A stretch of DNA of 19,149 nucleotides from an uncultured Enterococcus sp. (GTDB lineage: Bacteria > Bacillota > Bacilli > Lactobacillales > Enterococcaceae). The stretch is from contig CAMJVA010000008.1 in assembly GCA_946409145.1 (NCBI GenBank), positions 1 to 19,149 of the forward strand, written 5' to 3'. Each line of letters begins with the position of its first letter. The first letter of the stretch is position 1. A program made the translations under genes and the position numbers. Positions 7,234-14,707 of this stretch are shown here, one piece after another. The notes beneath the pieces were generated by a model. It did no database searches. It worked only from the letters and a program-made list of their open reading frames with translations, and had not been told where the DNA came from.

Positions 7234-7445
7234 TAAAAAAACTCGTCCTATAAAAAGGACGAGTGAGCATACACACGTGGTACCACCTAACTTGAAGTTA
7301 AAAACTTCCACTTTCACAATAACGGCGTGTCCCCGAAAACTCTCGTTTCATTCTCCAGAGTGTCAACTTGAAGTTTTTTCAGCTAGCTTCCAGCCAAGGC
7401 TAACCTCTCTTTAGAAAAAAGTTTCTTCGCTTCTCTTTCAAAGAA
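7234..7445 (-). promoter_or_regulatory. T-box riboswitch of hisS-aspS
   Basis: Read leftward, the T-box core TGGTACCACG is at 7285-7276, inside AGGTGGTACCACG. It is followed by a terminator of ACTCGTCC/GGACGAGT plus a T-run (7264-7234), 20 bases before hisS. Upstream is Stem I: AGAGAGG and GGCTGGAAGC, with a lower helix in which AACTT pairs with AAGTT next to AGAG/CTCT. The enclosed 3' loop strand reads GACAC (7364-7360), holding both GAC (Asp) and CAC (His). The variable base of the UGGN bulge is U. AACTTCAAGTT occurs twice, in Stem I and just before the antiterminator. Uncharged tRNA should favour the antiterminator. Confidence 0.93.
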
Positions 7446-7446
7446 T

Positions 7447-7474
7447 TTTTAGTATTGATTAAAAAATACTAAAA
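7447..7474. repeat. Perfect 10-bp inverted repeat over the hisS promoter
   Basis: TTTTAGTATT (7447-7456) and AATACTAAAA (7465-7474) are exact complements separated by 8 bases. The repeat overlaps the predicted -10 and start of the T-box transcript. It could be an operator, a terminator-like hairpin or chance in AT-rich DNA. Confidence 0.45.
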
Positions 7475-7491
7475 AAAATTGGCTTCGTCAA
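7463..7491 (-). promoter_or_regulatory. Candidate promoter of the T-box/hisS-aspS transcript
   Basis: Leftward TTGACG (7491-7486), a 17-base spacer and TATTTT (7468-7463) would start the RNA near 7456, just ahead of Stem I. The -10 lies inside a perfect 10-bp inverted repeat (7447-7456 with 7465-7474). Confidence 0.5.
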
Positions 7492-7587
7492 GTCTTAACT
7501 GCTCATTTTGCAAAATGTAATATTAAAAAACTAACAATATTTAAATGATTTTTAAACTCATTGATACAAATTCATTCTTTCCTGTTG

Positions 7588-7593
7588 TATAAT
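7588..7593 (+). promoter_or_regulatory. -10 element of the amidase promoter
   Basis: A consensus TATAAT lies 36 bases before the TTG start codon of the amidase. No good -35 sits at 17 bases; TTGATA at 7561-7566 is 21 bases away. It is divergent from the hisS T-box promoter. Confidence 0.5.
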
Positions 7594-7628
7594 TATGATA
7601 TTAAACTAGAGATTGTGAGGAATTTTTT

Positions 7629-8909
7629 TTGGAGAAAAAGAAAACAAATCATACCAAAAAAGCGCCAACTCTCCTAATACTCAATTTACTAATTATCGGC
7701 CTTGTGGCTCTTGGTGTCGGGCTGTTAAATAAAAGTACTACAATAAATGTAAAAGCCTCTGCTTTAAATGTGAGAACTGGGCCGGGACTTGATTATGGTG
7801 TTTCCAGTCAAGTAAAATCCGGAACTAAATTAGCCGTCATTTCCCAAAAAAATGAATGGTACAAAGTCACTTTACCAGATGGAAAAACAGGTTGGGTAGC
7901 CAGTTGGCTAATTGGAAACACTAAAACGACCCCGGTCACAAATATTGATGCTGTTATTACAGAAGATACGCCTTTAAGAGAAGGACCTGAAGAAAAAAGT
8001 ACGGTTTTAACTACTTTAACTAAAGATACTAAAGTCACCATTACTCTTGAGCAAAATGGTTGGTCTCAAGTAGAGTTGAAAGACCAAGCAGGTTGGGTTC
8101 AAACCTCTCATGTGAAAGAATCCACTGAAGAAGAAAATATTAGCGAAAAAACAGATGACAATTTAATTTATACTCGAGAAGTTTCAACTAATCTTCGCAA
8201 AGAGCCTCAAATTTCCGGAGAACTGGTGACTACTTTAACGGAAAATACTCCTGTGACGGTTTTAGAAACAGTGGATGATTGGTATAAAGTTGAAACTAGT
8301 GACGGACAAGTAGGTTATGTAGCAAGTTGGGTCATGAACACTCAACCAAGGAGCAAAAACACACTAGTGACTTCTATTTCTGAGGCCACCATTATGATTG
8401 ATGCCGGTCATGGTGGTGACGATGTGGGTGCCTCAACGAGCAATAATATTCGCGAAAAAGATTTAACCTTATCCACGGCCAAAATTTTAAAAGCCACCTT
8501 AGAAAAAACAGGTGCCCGAGTTTTAATGACCCGAGATGATGATTCTTGGGTAGAGTTAACGGATCGTTCTGATTTATCCAATAAAGAAAAACCAGATGTC
8601 TTTATAAGCATTCATTACGATGCTACAGAAGATCAAAATATTGCCAGTGGTACTCATACTTTTTATTACCATGATGATGATAAAAAACTAGCTGAAACCA
8701 TTGCTAGTTATTTAGATCAACTTCCTTTAGAAAATCATGGAGCAAGTTTCAACGATTTATCCGTAACAAGAGAAAATAATCAACCTGCCCTTTTATTAGA
8801 GCTTGGATATGTTTCAACAAATAAAGATGTGACCCACATTATTACAAAAGATTATCAACAACAAGCCGCTGATTTAATCACTCAAGGCTTAACAGAATAT
8901 TTCAAATAA
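7629..8909 (+). CDS. N-acetylmuramoyl-L-alanine amidase with three SH3b domains
   Basis: A 426-aa cell-wall hydrolase cutting the bond between MurNAc and the stem peptide. A Lys-rich N-terminus is followed by one hydrophobic segment (residues 13-33), a signal peptide or membrane anchor. Three bacterial SH3 domains follow, at about 40-96, 107-162 and 181-237; the first and third carry GWVASWL/GYVASWV near their ends. The Amidase_3 zinc domain runs from about 254 to 424, with His261 (DAGHGG), Glu276 (REKD), His329 (SIHYDA) and Glu391 (LLELGYVS) as expected metal and catalytic residues. The start is TTG, with GAGGA 7 bases upstream. It is monocistronic, divergent from hisS, and closed by a strong terminator. 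Confidence 0.93.
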   Translation: MEKKKTNHTKKAPTLLILNLLIIGLVALGVGLLNKSTTINVKASALNVRTGPGLDYGVSSQVKSGTKLAVISQKNEWYKVTLPDGKTGWVASWLIGNTKTTPVTNIDAVITEDTPLREGPEEKSTVLTTLTKDTKVTITLEQNGWSQVELKDQAGWVQTSHVKESTEEENISEKTDDNLIYTREVSTNLRKEPQISGELVTTLTENTPVTVLETVDDWYKVETSDGQVGYVASWVMNTQPRSKNTLVTSISEATIMIDAGHGGDDVGASTSNNIREKDLTLSTAKILKATLEKTGARVLMTRDDDSWVELTDRSDLSNKEKPDVFISIHYDATEDQNIASGTHTFYYHDDDKKLAETIASYLDQLPLENHGASFNDLSVTRENNQPALLLELGYVSTNKDVTHIITKDYQQQAADLITQGLTEYFK

Positions 8910-8920
8910 AAAGAATGAAA

Positions 8921-8957
8921 AACAGCAGGTAGCCTCTTGTCTACCTGCTGTTTTTTT
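8921..8957 (+). terminator. Terminator of the amidase gene
   Basis: AACAGCAGGTAG (8921-8932) and its exact complement (8941-8952) surround an 8-base loop, with T8951-T8957 following. It starts 12 bases after the stop codon. Confidence 0.93.
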
Positions 8958-9077
8958 ACTCTTTTGTGAAGAAAAACATCATCTTGTAATAAATTTCACG
9001 TAAGATTAACTTCTCTTACATAGTGATGCAACATGTTTATGGTTAAATAGGGATAGAAAATTTAAGGAGGTCCCTAT

Positions 9078-10037
9078 TTGAAACGTCGCTTATTTTTATC
9101 TACTATGGTAATTTTTGGATTAGGTTTAATTCAAACCGTCAACGTATCGGCTGATTCTTATGACGACCAAATCGCTTCTTACCAAGTACAAATTCAAACA
9201 AATGAAACTAAAATTAATGAACTTCAAGCAAAAGAAGCTACCTATCCTTCACAATATGATCAGTTAAATATCCAATTGAAAGAATTAGGCTTGCTTTTAG
9301 AAACCAATGAAACACAACTTTCCACTTTAGAAAAAGTAGTCTTACCTGTGGATGCAACGAAAGAAAACGTCCCAACACTTTTAACTAAAACAATCACTCT
9401 TGAAGAAACTTCTAAAGAAAAAACCATTTCTTTAAGTGAACAAATTCAAGAAAAAGAAAATGAAGTGACTACTCTTTCAAAAAATATTGCTGAACTCCAA
9501 GGTCAGTTAAATACTTTAAAAACTCAAGAAAGCACCGAACAACAAACAAAAGAAAATTTAGCCAAAGACATCACCACTTATAAAACGCAAATTACTGCTT
9601 TACAAGCAGAACAAAAAGCTTATAAAGAAGAACAAGCAAGAATTGCTGCGGAAAAAGCAGCCAGAGAAGCAAAAGCAAATATGCGCCAAAACTTAGTTAA
9701 TGGTGCCTACGCCCAACTAGGAAAACCTTATGTTTGGGGCGCACAAGGTCCTAATTCTTTTGACTGCTCTGGTTTAATGAATTACTTGTACACCAATATT
9801 GCGGGTCTTTCCATTGGTTCTTGGACTGTTCCTCAAGAAAGTTCCGGAACAAAAATTTCCGTTAGTGAAGCAAATATTGGGGATTTATTATTCTGGGGAA
9901 GTGCTGGAAGTACCTATCACGTTGCCATGTATATTGGCAATGGCCAATACATTGCTGCTCCAAAACCAGGAGATGTAGTTAAAGTAGGTAGTATTTCTTC
10001 TTACACACCAGATTTTGCTGTTAATGTTTTAGGATAA
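9078..10037 (+). CDS. Secreted coiled-coil NlpC/P60 peptidoglycan endopeptidase
   Basis: The 319-aa precursor has a signal peptide (MKRRLF, hydrophobic stretch 7-20, likely cleavage after VSA at residue 25). A long, Gln/Glu/Lys-rich coiled coil spans about 26-200, and the C-terminal NlpC/P60 domain about 205-319 (GKPYVWGAQGPNSFDCSG). Such proteins cut stem peptides between D-Glu and the diamino acid and assist cell separation; SagA/P45-type proteins of lactic acid bacteria have this build. The nucleophile is Cys230 and the general base His281 (YHVAMYIG). The third triad position, 12 residues after that His, is Ala293 instead of the usual His or another polar residue. TTG start with GGAGG close by. 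The transcript ends in repeat copy B. Confidence 0.92.
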   Translation: MKRRLFLSTMVIFGLGLIQTVNVSADSYDDQIASYQVQIQTNETKINELQAKEATYPSQYDQLNIQLKELGLLLETNETQLSTLEKVVLPVDATKENVPTLLTKTITLEETSKEKTISLSEQIQEKENEVTTLSKNIAELQGQLNTLKTQESTEQQTKENLAKDITTYKTQITALQAEQKAYKEEQARIAAEKAAREAKANMRQNLVNGAYAQLGKPYVWGAQGPNSFDCSGLMNYLYTNIAGLSIGSWTVPQESSGTKISVSEANIGDLLFWGSAGSTYHVAMYIGNGQYIAAPKPGDVVKVGSISSYTPDFAVNVLG

Positions 10038-10046
10038 TCCTTGTTT

Positions 10047-10263
10047 GAGGCTTTGAAAAAAATGTTTATCTCCAAGATATCAGTTAGACGTGATGGTTTA
10101 AATAGTCCAACTAGACGCGTAGTTTATAAAAAGCATCAAGAAGATAATCGGAAAATAGTTTTTCATATATTTTTGATCATTTGACTTATTTCTAAAAGAG
10201 TTACTATTGGCTCACTGTTTATTCAGATTTAAGAGAACGGGATATGATTATCTCCCATTCTCT
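10047..10263 (+). repeat. Dispersed ~217-bp intergenic repeat, copy B
   Basis: This copy begins 9 bases after the NlpC/P60 stop and ends in the terminator hairpin at 10233-10262. It matches copy A (124-342, opposite strand) along its whole length, with the 23-base identical core at 10091-10113. The internal stem AGTTAGAC/GTCCAACT has one mismatch on this strand but only a G-U pair on the other. In the terminal hairpin two G-C pairs of copy A are A-T pairs here, which are compensatory changes. It fills most of the 324-base spacer before murE; no gene is seen in it. Confidence 0.8.
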
Positions 10264-10270
10264 TTTTTTT
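10233..10270 (+). terminator. Terminator of the NlpC/P60 gene, 3' end of repeat copy B
   Basis: GAGAACGGGATAT (10233-10245) pairs with ATCTCCCATTCTC (10250-10262) with two mismatches. Eight T (10263-10270) follow. Confidence 0.85.
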
Positions 10271-10319
10271 ATGCCATTTTTAGGCAATAATTTTTACAGC
10301 TGTTTTTTTTTCTTATTTT

Positions 10320-10328
10320 TGCTATAAT
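10320..10328 (+). promoter_or_regulatory. Extended -10 promoter of murE
   Basis: TGCTATAAT matches TGnTATAAT, an extended -10, 33 bases before the murE start. No clear -35 is present at 17 bases, as is common when the extended element is used. Confidence 0.65.
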
Positions 10329-10361
10329 TGGACATGCTAATAATAAAAAGGAGGCTTATTT

Positions 10362-11864
10362 ATGCCTGTTTTATCCTTAAAAACCCTGGTCAATATTTTA
10401 AAAAAAGATAATTTATTAAAAGAAATTATTGTAGATGGTGCTTGGTCTTACACAACATCACTTGAAAAAGACTTTACTTCTTTAACTTATGATTCAAGAA
10501 AAACTTCTTCTGAAGCGTTATTTTTCTGCAAAGGTCTTCACTTTAAAGAAGATTATTTATTTAGTGCTAAAGAAAACGGCCTAGAATGGTATGTAGCAGA
10601 AACACCTTATAAAGCTGGTGTCAATGGAATTATTGTCACTGATATCAAAAAAGCTATGGCTCTTGTAGCCAAAGTTTTTTATGATTTTCCCAATGAAAAA
10701 TTAACTTTAATCGCCATTACTGGTACCAAAGGGAAAACCACCACTAGTTATTTTACTCATAATATTTTAAATTTAGCCTTTTTAAACAAAGTGGGAATGG
10801 CCTCAACTGAAACCACTTCCTTAGATGGATTAACCACCATTAAAAGTCACCTTTCTACTCCAGAATCCCTTGATTTATTTGAAATGCTTTATACAGCCGT
10901 AAATAACGGTTTAACCCATTTTGTGATGGAAGTTTCTTCCCAAGCTTACAAATTAGAACGGGTTTATGGTTTAACCTTTGATTACGGTATCTTTTTAAAT
11001 ATTTCTCCTGATCATTTAAGTCCCATGGAACATCCTACTTTTGATGATTATTTTTATTGCAAACGGCAACTTTTAAAACATTGCCATCATTTAATTCTAA
11101 ATGCTGATGCTGATTACTTCCCTTTAATCTTACAAACAGCGGAAGATTTCTGTGATAGTATTATAACTTTTGGCACAAAAAATGCTGACGTTACCTTTAC
11201 TCCTCATCATTTAGGAAAAGATTTCACTATTGAAACCACGCTTCCTACTCTTGAAAAAGCAAATGGAAAATATGCCATTGGTTTTCCAGGTGACTTTAAT
11301 TTATCCAATGCCACAGCGGCTGTAACCGTAGCTACTCTTTTAGGAGCAGATGAAAAAAGTATTAAAGAAGGACTCTTGAAAACTTCTGTTCCAGGACGAA
11401 TGATGGTTTACCAAAAGAAAAATGGCGGTTTTATTTATGTGGATTATGCTCATAACTATACTTCTTTAGAACACATGGTAGACTATATTAAAGAAGCCCA
11501 TCCAGGATTTCGCATTGGACTTTTAATTGGTGCTCCTGGAGATAGAGCTTATTCTCGTCGAGGAGATTTTGGAAAAATCATTACAAAATATATGGATTAC
11601 GCCTTTTTAACGGCAGAAGATCCTACCATGGGAGATCCAGCAGAAATTTCGGCTGAAATTCATTCTTACATTCAAAAAGACTTACCTGTTTTTGAAATTG
11701 TTGACCGCACCCAAGCAGTAGAAAAGGCTTTTGAGTACACTTCTTCTACTGATGTGACCATTGTAGCCGGAAAAGGAACAGAAAGAACCCAACGCACCAC
11801 TAAAGGAACAGAAGACTTTGAAGGTGACGATGCGATTATTGAAAGATGTTTAGCTCATGAATAA
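10362..11864 (+). CDS. murE: UDP-MurNAc-L-Ala-D-Glu--L-lysine ligase
   Basis: Adds the third stem-peptide residue to the cytosolic peptidoglycan precursor. The 500-aa protein starts with a MurE N-terminal domain (LTYDSRK at 41-47). The ATP-binding GTKGKTTT is at 121-128, HLSTPES and MEVSSQAYKLERV lie in the central domain, Lys234 (YCKRQ) is the probable carbamylated lysine, and the C-terminal domain has VDYAHN and AGKGTE. The DNPR motif of diaminopimelate enzymes is replaced by EDPT (419-422). The overall sequence follows the streptococcal/enterococcal lysine type, which has DDPN there, so lysine is the likely substrate. ATG with AAGGAGG. It is a single gene with its own promoter and terminator. 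Confidence 0.93.
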   Translation: MPVLSLKTLVNILKKDNLLKEIIVDGAWSYTTSLEKDFTSLTYDSRKTSSEALFFCKGLHFKEDYLFSAKENGLEWYVAETPYKAGVNGIIVTDIKKAMALVAKVFYDFPNEKLTLIAITGTKGKTTTSYFTHNILNLAFLNKVGMASTETTSLDGLTTIKSHLSTPESLDLFEMLYTAVNNGLTHFVMEVSSQAYKLERVYGLTFDYGIFLNISPDHLSPMEHPTFDDYFYCKRQLLKHCHHLILNADADYFPLILQTAEDFCDSIITFGTKNADVTFTPHHLGKDFTIETTLPTLEKANGKYAIGFPGDFNLSNATAAVTVATLLGADEKSIKEGLLKTSVPGRMMVYQKKNGGFIYVDYAHNYTSLEHMVDYIKEAHPGFRIGLLIGAPGDRAYSRRGDFGKIITKYMDYAFLTAEDPTMGDPAEISAEIHSYIQKDLPVFEIVDRTQAVEKAFEYTSSTDVTIVAGKGTERTQRTTKGTEDFEGDDAIIERCLAHE

Positions 11865-11904
11865 AAAAAATCCTAGTGAAAAAATTTTTTCACTAGGATT
11901 TTTT
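11865..11904. terminator. Bidirectional terminator between murE and dtd
   Basis: A perfect 40-bp palindrome: arms 11865-11884 and 11885-11904, with A-rich and T-rich ends around CCTAGTG. It begins directly at the murE stop and ends 2 bases before the dtd stop on the other strand, so it serves both. Confidence 0.9.
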
Positions 11905-11905
11905 T

Positions 11906-12352
11906 TTAGGCTCCTTCACTTTCTAAGATAAAGGTTACGGGTCCATCATTAATGGAAGAAATTTCCATATGTGCTCCAAAGCTACCGGGAATCACCATGG
12001 TTCCCTGTTTTTTTAACTCTGAATTAAACGCTTCGTAAAATTCCGCCGCTAACGTAGGTTCCATAGTATCTGTAAAACTTGGGCGATTTCCTTTTTTAGT
12101 GCTGCCGTATAAAGTAAATTGAGAAATAGATAAAATACTTCCTTCTAGGTCTTTAATGGAAAGATTCATTCTATCATTATCATCTTCAAAAACGCGTAAC
12201 TTTAAAATTTTAGCAGCAATTTTTTCTACATCAGCAAAGGTATCCCCTTTTTTAAAGCCTACATAAAGTAAAAAACCTTTTTTTATTTCTCCTAAAACTT
12301 CTCCATAAACGGAAACATTTGCTTCCTTTACTCGTTGTAAAATCACTCGCAA
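11906..12352 (-). CDS. dtd: D-aminoacyl-tRNA deacylase
   Basis: Hydrolyses D-amino acids and glycine mischarged on tRNA. The 148-aa length and both family motifs fit: SQFTLYG (about 77-83) and the C-terminal NDGPVTF, with the Gly-Pro pair that gives the enzyme its chiral selectivity. The start is TTG at 12352, preceded by AGGAGAGG, and gives the usual MRVILQRVKEANV. It follows rel by 11 bases, the rel-dtd order common in Firmicutes, so the two should share a transcript. Confidence 0.96.
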   Translation of the reverse strand: MRVILQRVKEANVSVYGEVLGEIKKGFLLYVGFKKGDTFADVEKIAAKILKLRVFEDDNDRMNLSIKDLEGSILSISQFTLYGSTKKGNRPSFTDTMEPTLAAEFYEAFNSELKKQGTMVIPGSFGAHMEISSINDGPVTFILESEGA

Positions 12353-12363
12353 AGTAACCTCTC

Positions 12364-14577
12364 CTAACCGTTAGTCCGTCTCACACTATAAACATCTGGG
12401 ACAGATTTTATTTTATCAACAATGCGCTCAAGGTGACTTAAGTTGGTAATGGCAAAAGTAATATGAATGACAGCCATTTTATTTTTCCCAGGGCGCGCTT
12501 CAACTCGATCAATTTTTTTCGTTAAAGGAGTAACCACTTGTAAAATATCATTTAATAAACCATTGCGATTATACCCATAAATTTCTAAATCAGCTGCATA
12601 ATCTTGTTTAATATTTTGCGTGTCTTCCCATTCCACTTCAATAAGTCTTTCTTCTAATTCTTCAGCGTGTTTCACATTAGGACAATCTTTACGGTGAATA
12701 GAAATCCCTCGGCCTTTAGTAACATAGCCTACAATTTCATCTCCAGGAACAGGATTACAACAATGAGAAAGACGAATTAATAAATTATCCACCCCTTGAA
12801 TGACAATGCCACCTTCATGGCGAATTTTCATTTTTTCGGCTTCTTTTTTCACTGGTTGTTGCATTAATTCTTCTACTTCTTGTTTTTGCCGTTCTTTTTC
12901 CCGTTCAAAGCGTTCTTTTTCCGTAATGCGATTGCAAAACATTTGCCCAGATAATTCCCCATAGCCAATAGCGGCATATAAATCTTGTTCACTATTATAA
13001 TTTAATCGCTCTAGGGCATCTTGCATTTTTTTCTTCGTTAAAATTTCTTTTGGAGAAAAATTCATTTCACTTAAGAGATTTTGGACGATATCATGTCCTT
13101 TGGAAATATTTAACTCCCGATCTTGAATTTTAAAGAAGCGTTTAATTTTATTCCGGGCTTTACTTGTGGCAACCATATTAAGCCAATCTCGACTTGGGCC
13201 AAAGGAATTTGGGGAGGTTAAAACTTCAATAATATCCCCATTTTTTAATTTGTAATCCAGTTGGACCATTTTACCATTAACCTTGGCACCAGTGGTTTTA
13301 TTCCCCACTTCTGTATGGACACTATAAGCAAAATCTAGTGGCCCTGATCCTTTAGGAAGTTCTGTAACGTCTCCTTTTGGAGTGAAGACATAGACCTTAT
13401 CGGAGAAAATATCTCCTTTTACCGATTCCATAAAATCAGATGCATCATAGGATTCATCTTGTAATTCTAAAATTTCGTGGAACCAGCTGAGTTGTCGGGT
13501 CATATCATTTTCGTCAACTTTTTCTTTGCGTCCTTCTTTATAAGCCCAGTGAGCTGCCACCCCAAACTCAGCAATTTCGTGCATTTCTTCAGTACGAATT
13601 TGGATTTCTACAGGACGACCTTCTGGACCAATAACTGTCGTATGCAAAGACTGATACATATTGGCTTTTGGCATAGCAATGTAATCTTTAAATCTTCCTG
13701 GCATAGGTTTCCATTTAGTGTGAACAATTCCTAACACAGCATAACAATCTTTAATAGAATCCACAATCACGCGAATGGCTAATAAATCATAAATTTCGTC
13801 AAATTCTTTTTTTTGGTCTTTCATTTTGTGATAAATAGAAAAAATATGTTTTGGTCGGCCATAAATTTCCGCAAAGATGTTTAACTCTTCTGTGGCTTCT
13901 TTAATTTCTTTTACAGCATGTTCAATATATTCTTCTCGTTCTTTTCTTTTTGACTGCATTAAATGAACAATTCGATAATATTGTTTAGGATTTAAGTAGC
14001 GTAAAGACGTATCCTCTAACTCCCATTTAATGCGGCTCATCCCTAAACGATGTGCTAAAGGAGCATAAATTTCTAAAGTTTCTTTAGCAATTCGCCGCTG
14101 TTTGTCTTCTCTTAAATGTTTTAATGTACGCATATTGTGTAAACGGTCAGCGAGTTTCACCATAATGACTCTAAGGTCTTGAGCCATGGCTAAAAGCATT
14201 TTTCGGTGATTTTCCGCTAATTGTTCTTCATGACTCTTGTAGTGAATTTTTCCTAATTTAGTCACACCGTCCACTAACATCATCACATCTGGACCAAATT
14301 CTTTTTCTAAATCTTTCAAGGTCACATCTGTGTCTTCTACCACATCGTGTAAAAAGCCAGTGGCCACTGTGTGTGGATCCATGCGAAGCCCAGCTAAAAT
14401 ACTAGCTACTTGAATAGGATGAATAATATAAGGCTCTCCTGATTGTCGAACTTGCCCATTATGAGCAGCTTTAGCATATTCATAAGCTTTTTCCACAAAA
14501 GAAACATGTTCTTGACTCATATAAGTACTGACTAATTTAATAACTCCCGGTCCTGTGAAATTAGGTTCTTTGGGCAT
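12364..14577 (-). CDS. rel: Bifunctional (p)ppGpp synthetase/hydrolase Rel
   Basis: Makes and breaks (p)ppGpp in the stringent response. The 737-aa protein has an HD hydrolase domain with His53, His77, Asp78 and Asp144, the same numbers as in the well-studied streptococcal Rel. The synthetase domain has RFKDYIAMPK at 295-304 (RxKD, the bifunctional type), YQSLHTTV and EIQIRTEEMHEIAEFGVAAHWAYKEG. Then come TGS (KVYVFTPKGDVTELP), helical and conserved-Cys (SHCCNPVPGDEIVGY, DCPN) regions and a C-terminal ACT domain. The ATG at 14577 has GAGGTGAG upstream; an in-frame ATG 18 bases earlier has no such site and would break the residue numbering. It has its own promoter and a structured leader, and dtd follows. 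Confidence 0.97.
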   Translation of the reverse strand: MPKEPNFTGPGVIKLVSTYMSQEHVSFVEKAYEYAKAAHNGQVRQSGEPYIIHPIQVASILAGLRMDPHTVATGFLHDVVEDTDVTLKDLEKEFGPDVMMLVDGVTKLGKIHYKSHEEQLAENHRKMLLAMAQDLRVIMVKLADRLHNMRTLKHLREDKQRRIAKETLEIYAPLAHRLGMSRIKWELEDTSLRYLNPKQYYRIVHLMQSKRKEREEYIEHAVKEIKEATEELNIFAEIYGRPKHIFSIYHKMKDQKKEFDEIYDLLAIRVIVDSIKDCYAVLGIVHTKWKPMPGRFKDYIAMPKANMYQSLHTTVIGPEGRPVEIQIRTEEMHEIAEFGVAAHWAYKEGRKEKVDENDMTRQLSWFHEILELQDESYDASDFMESVKGDIFSDKVYVFTPKGDVTELPKGSGPLDFAYSVHTEVGNKTTGAKVNGKMVQLDYKLKNGDIIEVLTSPNSFGPSRDWLNMVATSKARNKIKRFFKIQDRELNISKGHDIVQNLLSEMNFSPKEILTKKKMQDALERLNYNSEQDLYAAIGYGELSGQMFCNRITEKERFEREKERQKQEVEELMQQPVKKEAEKMKIRHEGGIVIQGVDNLLIRLSHCCNPVPGDEIVGYVTKGRGISIHRKDCPNVKHAEELEERLIEVEWEDTQNIKQDYAADLEIYGYNRNGLLNDILQVVTPLTKKIDRVEARPGKNKMAVIHITFAITNLSHLERIVDKIKSVPDVYSVRRTNG

Positions 14578-14608
14578 TTTTCTCACCTCTTGCATTCTTA
14601 ATAATTAA

Positions 14609-14645
14609 AAAGCGTCGGAGACCTTCCGGCAAACTCCCACGCTTT
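14609..14645 (-). terminator. Terminator-like hairpin in the rel leader
   Basis: Read leftward, AAAGCGT pairs with ACGCTTT (14645-14639 with 14615-14609). A G-G mismatch follows, then GGAG/CTCC, a UUU bulge, and GCC-GGAA-GGT closed by a GNRA loop. UUUUUAAUUAUU follows. It lies between a good promoter (14669-14697) and the rel start codon, so it can terminate upstream prmA-operon transcripts, attenuate rel, or both. Confidence 0.7.
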
Positions 14646-14668
14646 ATCTGTCACCAATCGTTTAATGA

Positions 14669-14697
14669 ATTATACGTCATTTTCATGATTTTTTCAA
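14669..14697 (-). promoter_or_regulatory. Promoter of rel-dtd
   Basis: Leftward TTGAAA (14697-14692), a 17-base spacer and consensus TATAAT (14674-14669). It predicts a start near 14662 and a leader of about 85 nt containing the 14609-14645 hairpin. Confidence 0.75.
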
Positions 14698-14707
14698 TGA
14701 TTTTCCT

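Noticed and set aside
8958..9077. WalR-type operator upstream of the NlpC/P60 gene
   Set aside because: Cell-wall hydrolases are often WalR targets, and TGTAAT and GTAAG fragments are present, but no two TGTWAH half-sites lie 5 bases apart.
10362..11864. murE as a diaminopimelate-type enzyme or a non-canonical Mur ligase
   Set aside because: The DNPR diaminopimelate motif is absent, and the sequence tracks the streptococcal lysine-type MurE closely, including HPTFDDYFYCKR and SRRGDFG. An ordinary lysine-adding MurE is the simplest reading.
11865..11904. 40-bp palindrome as a recombination or attachment site
   Set aside because: It lies exactly between two convergent stop codons and has T-tracts on both strands, which is the standard form of a shared terminator.
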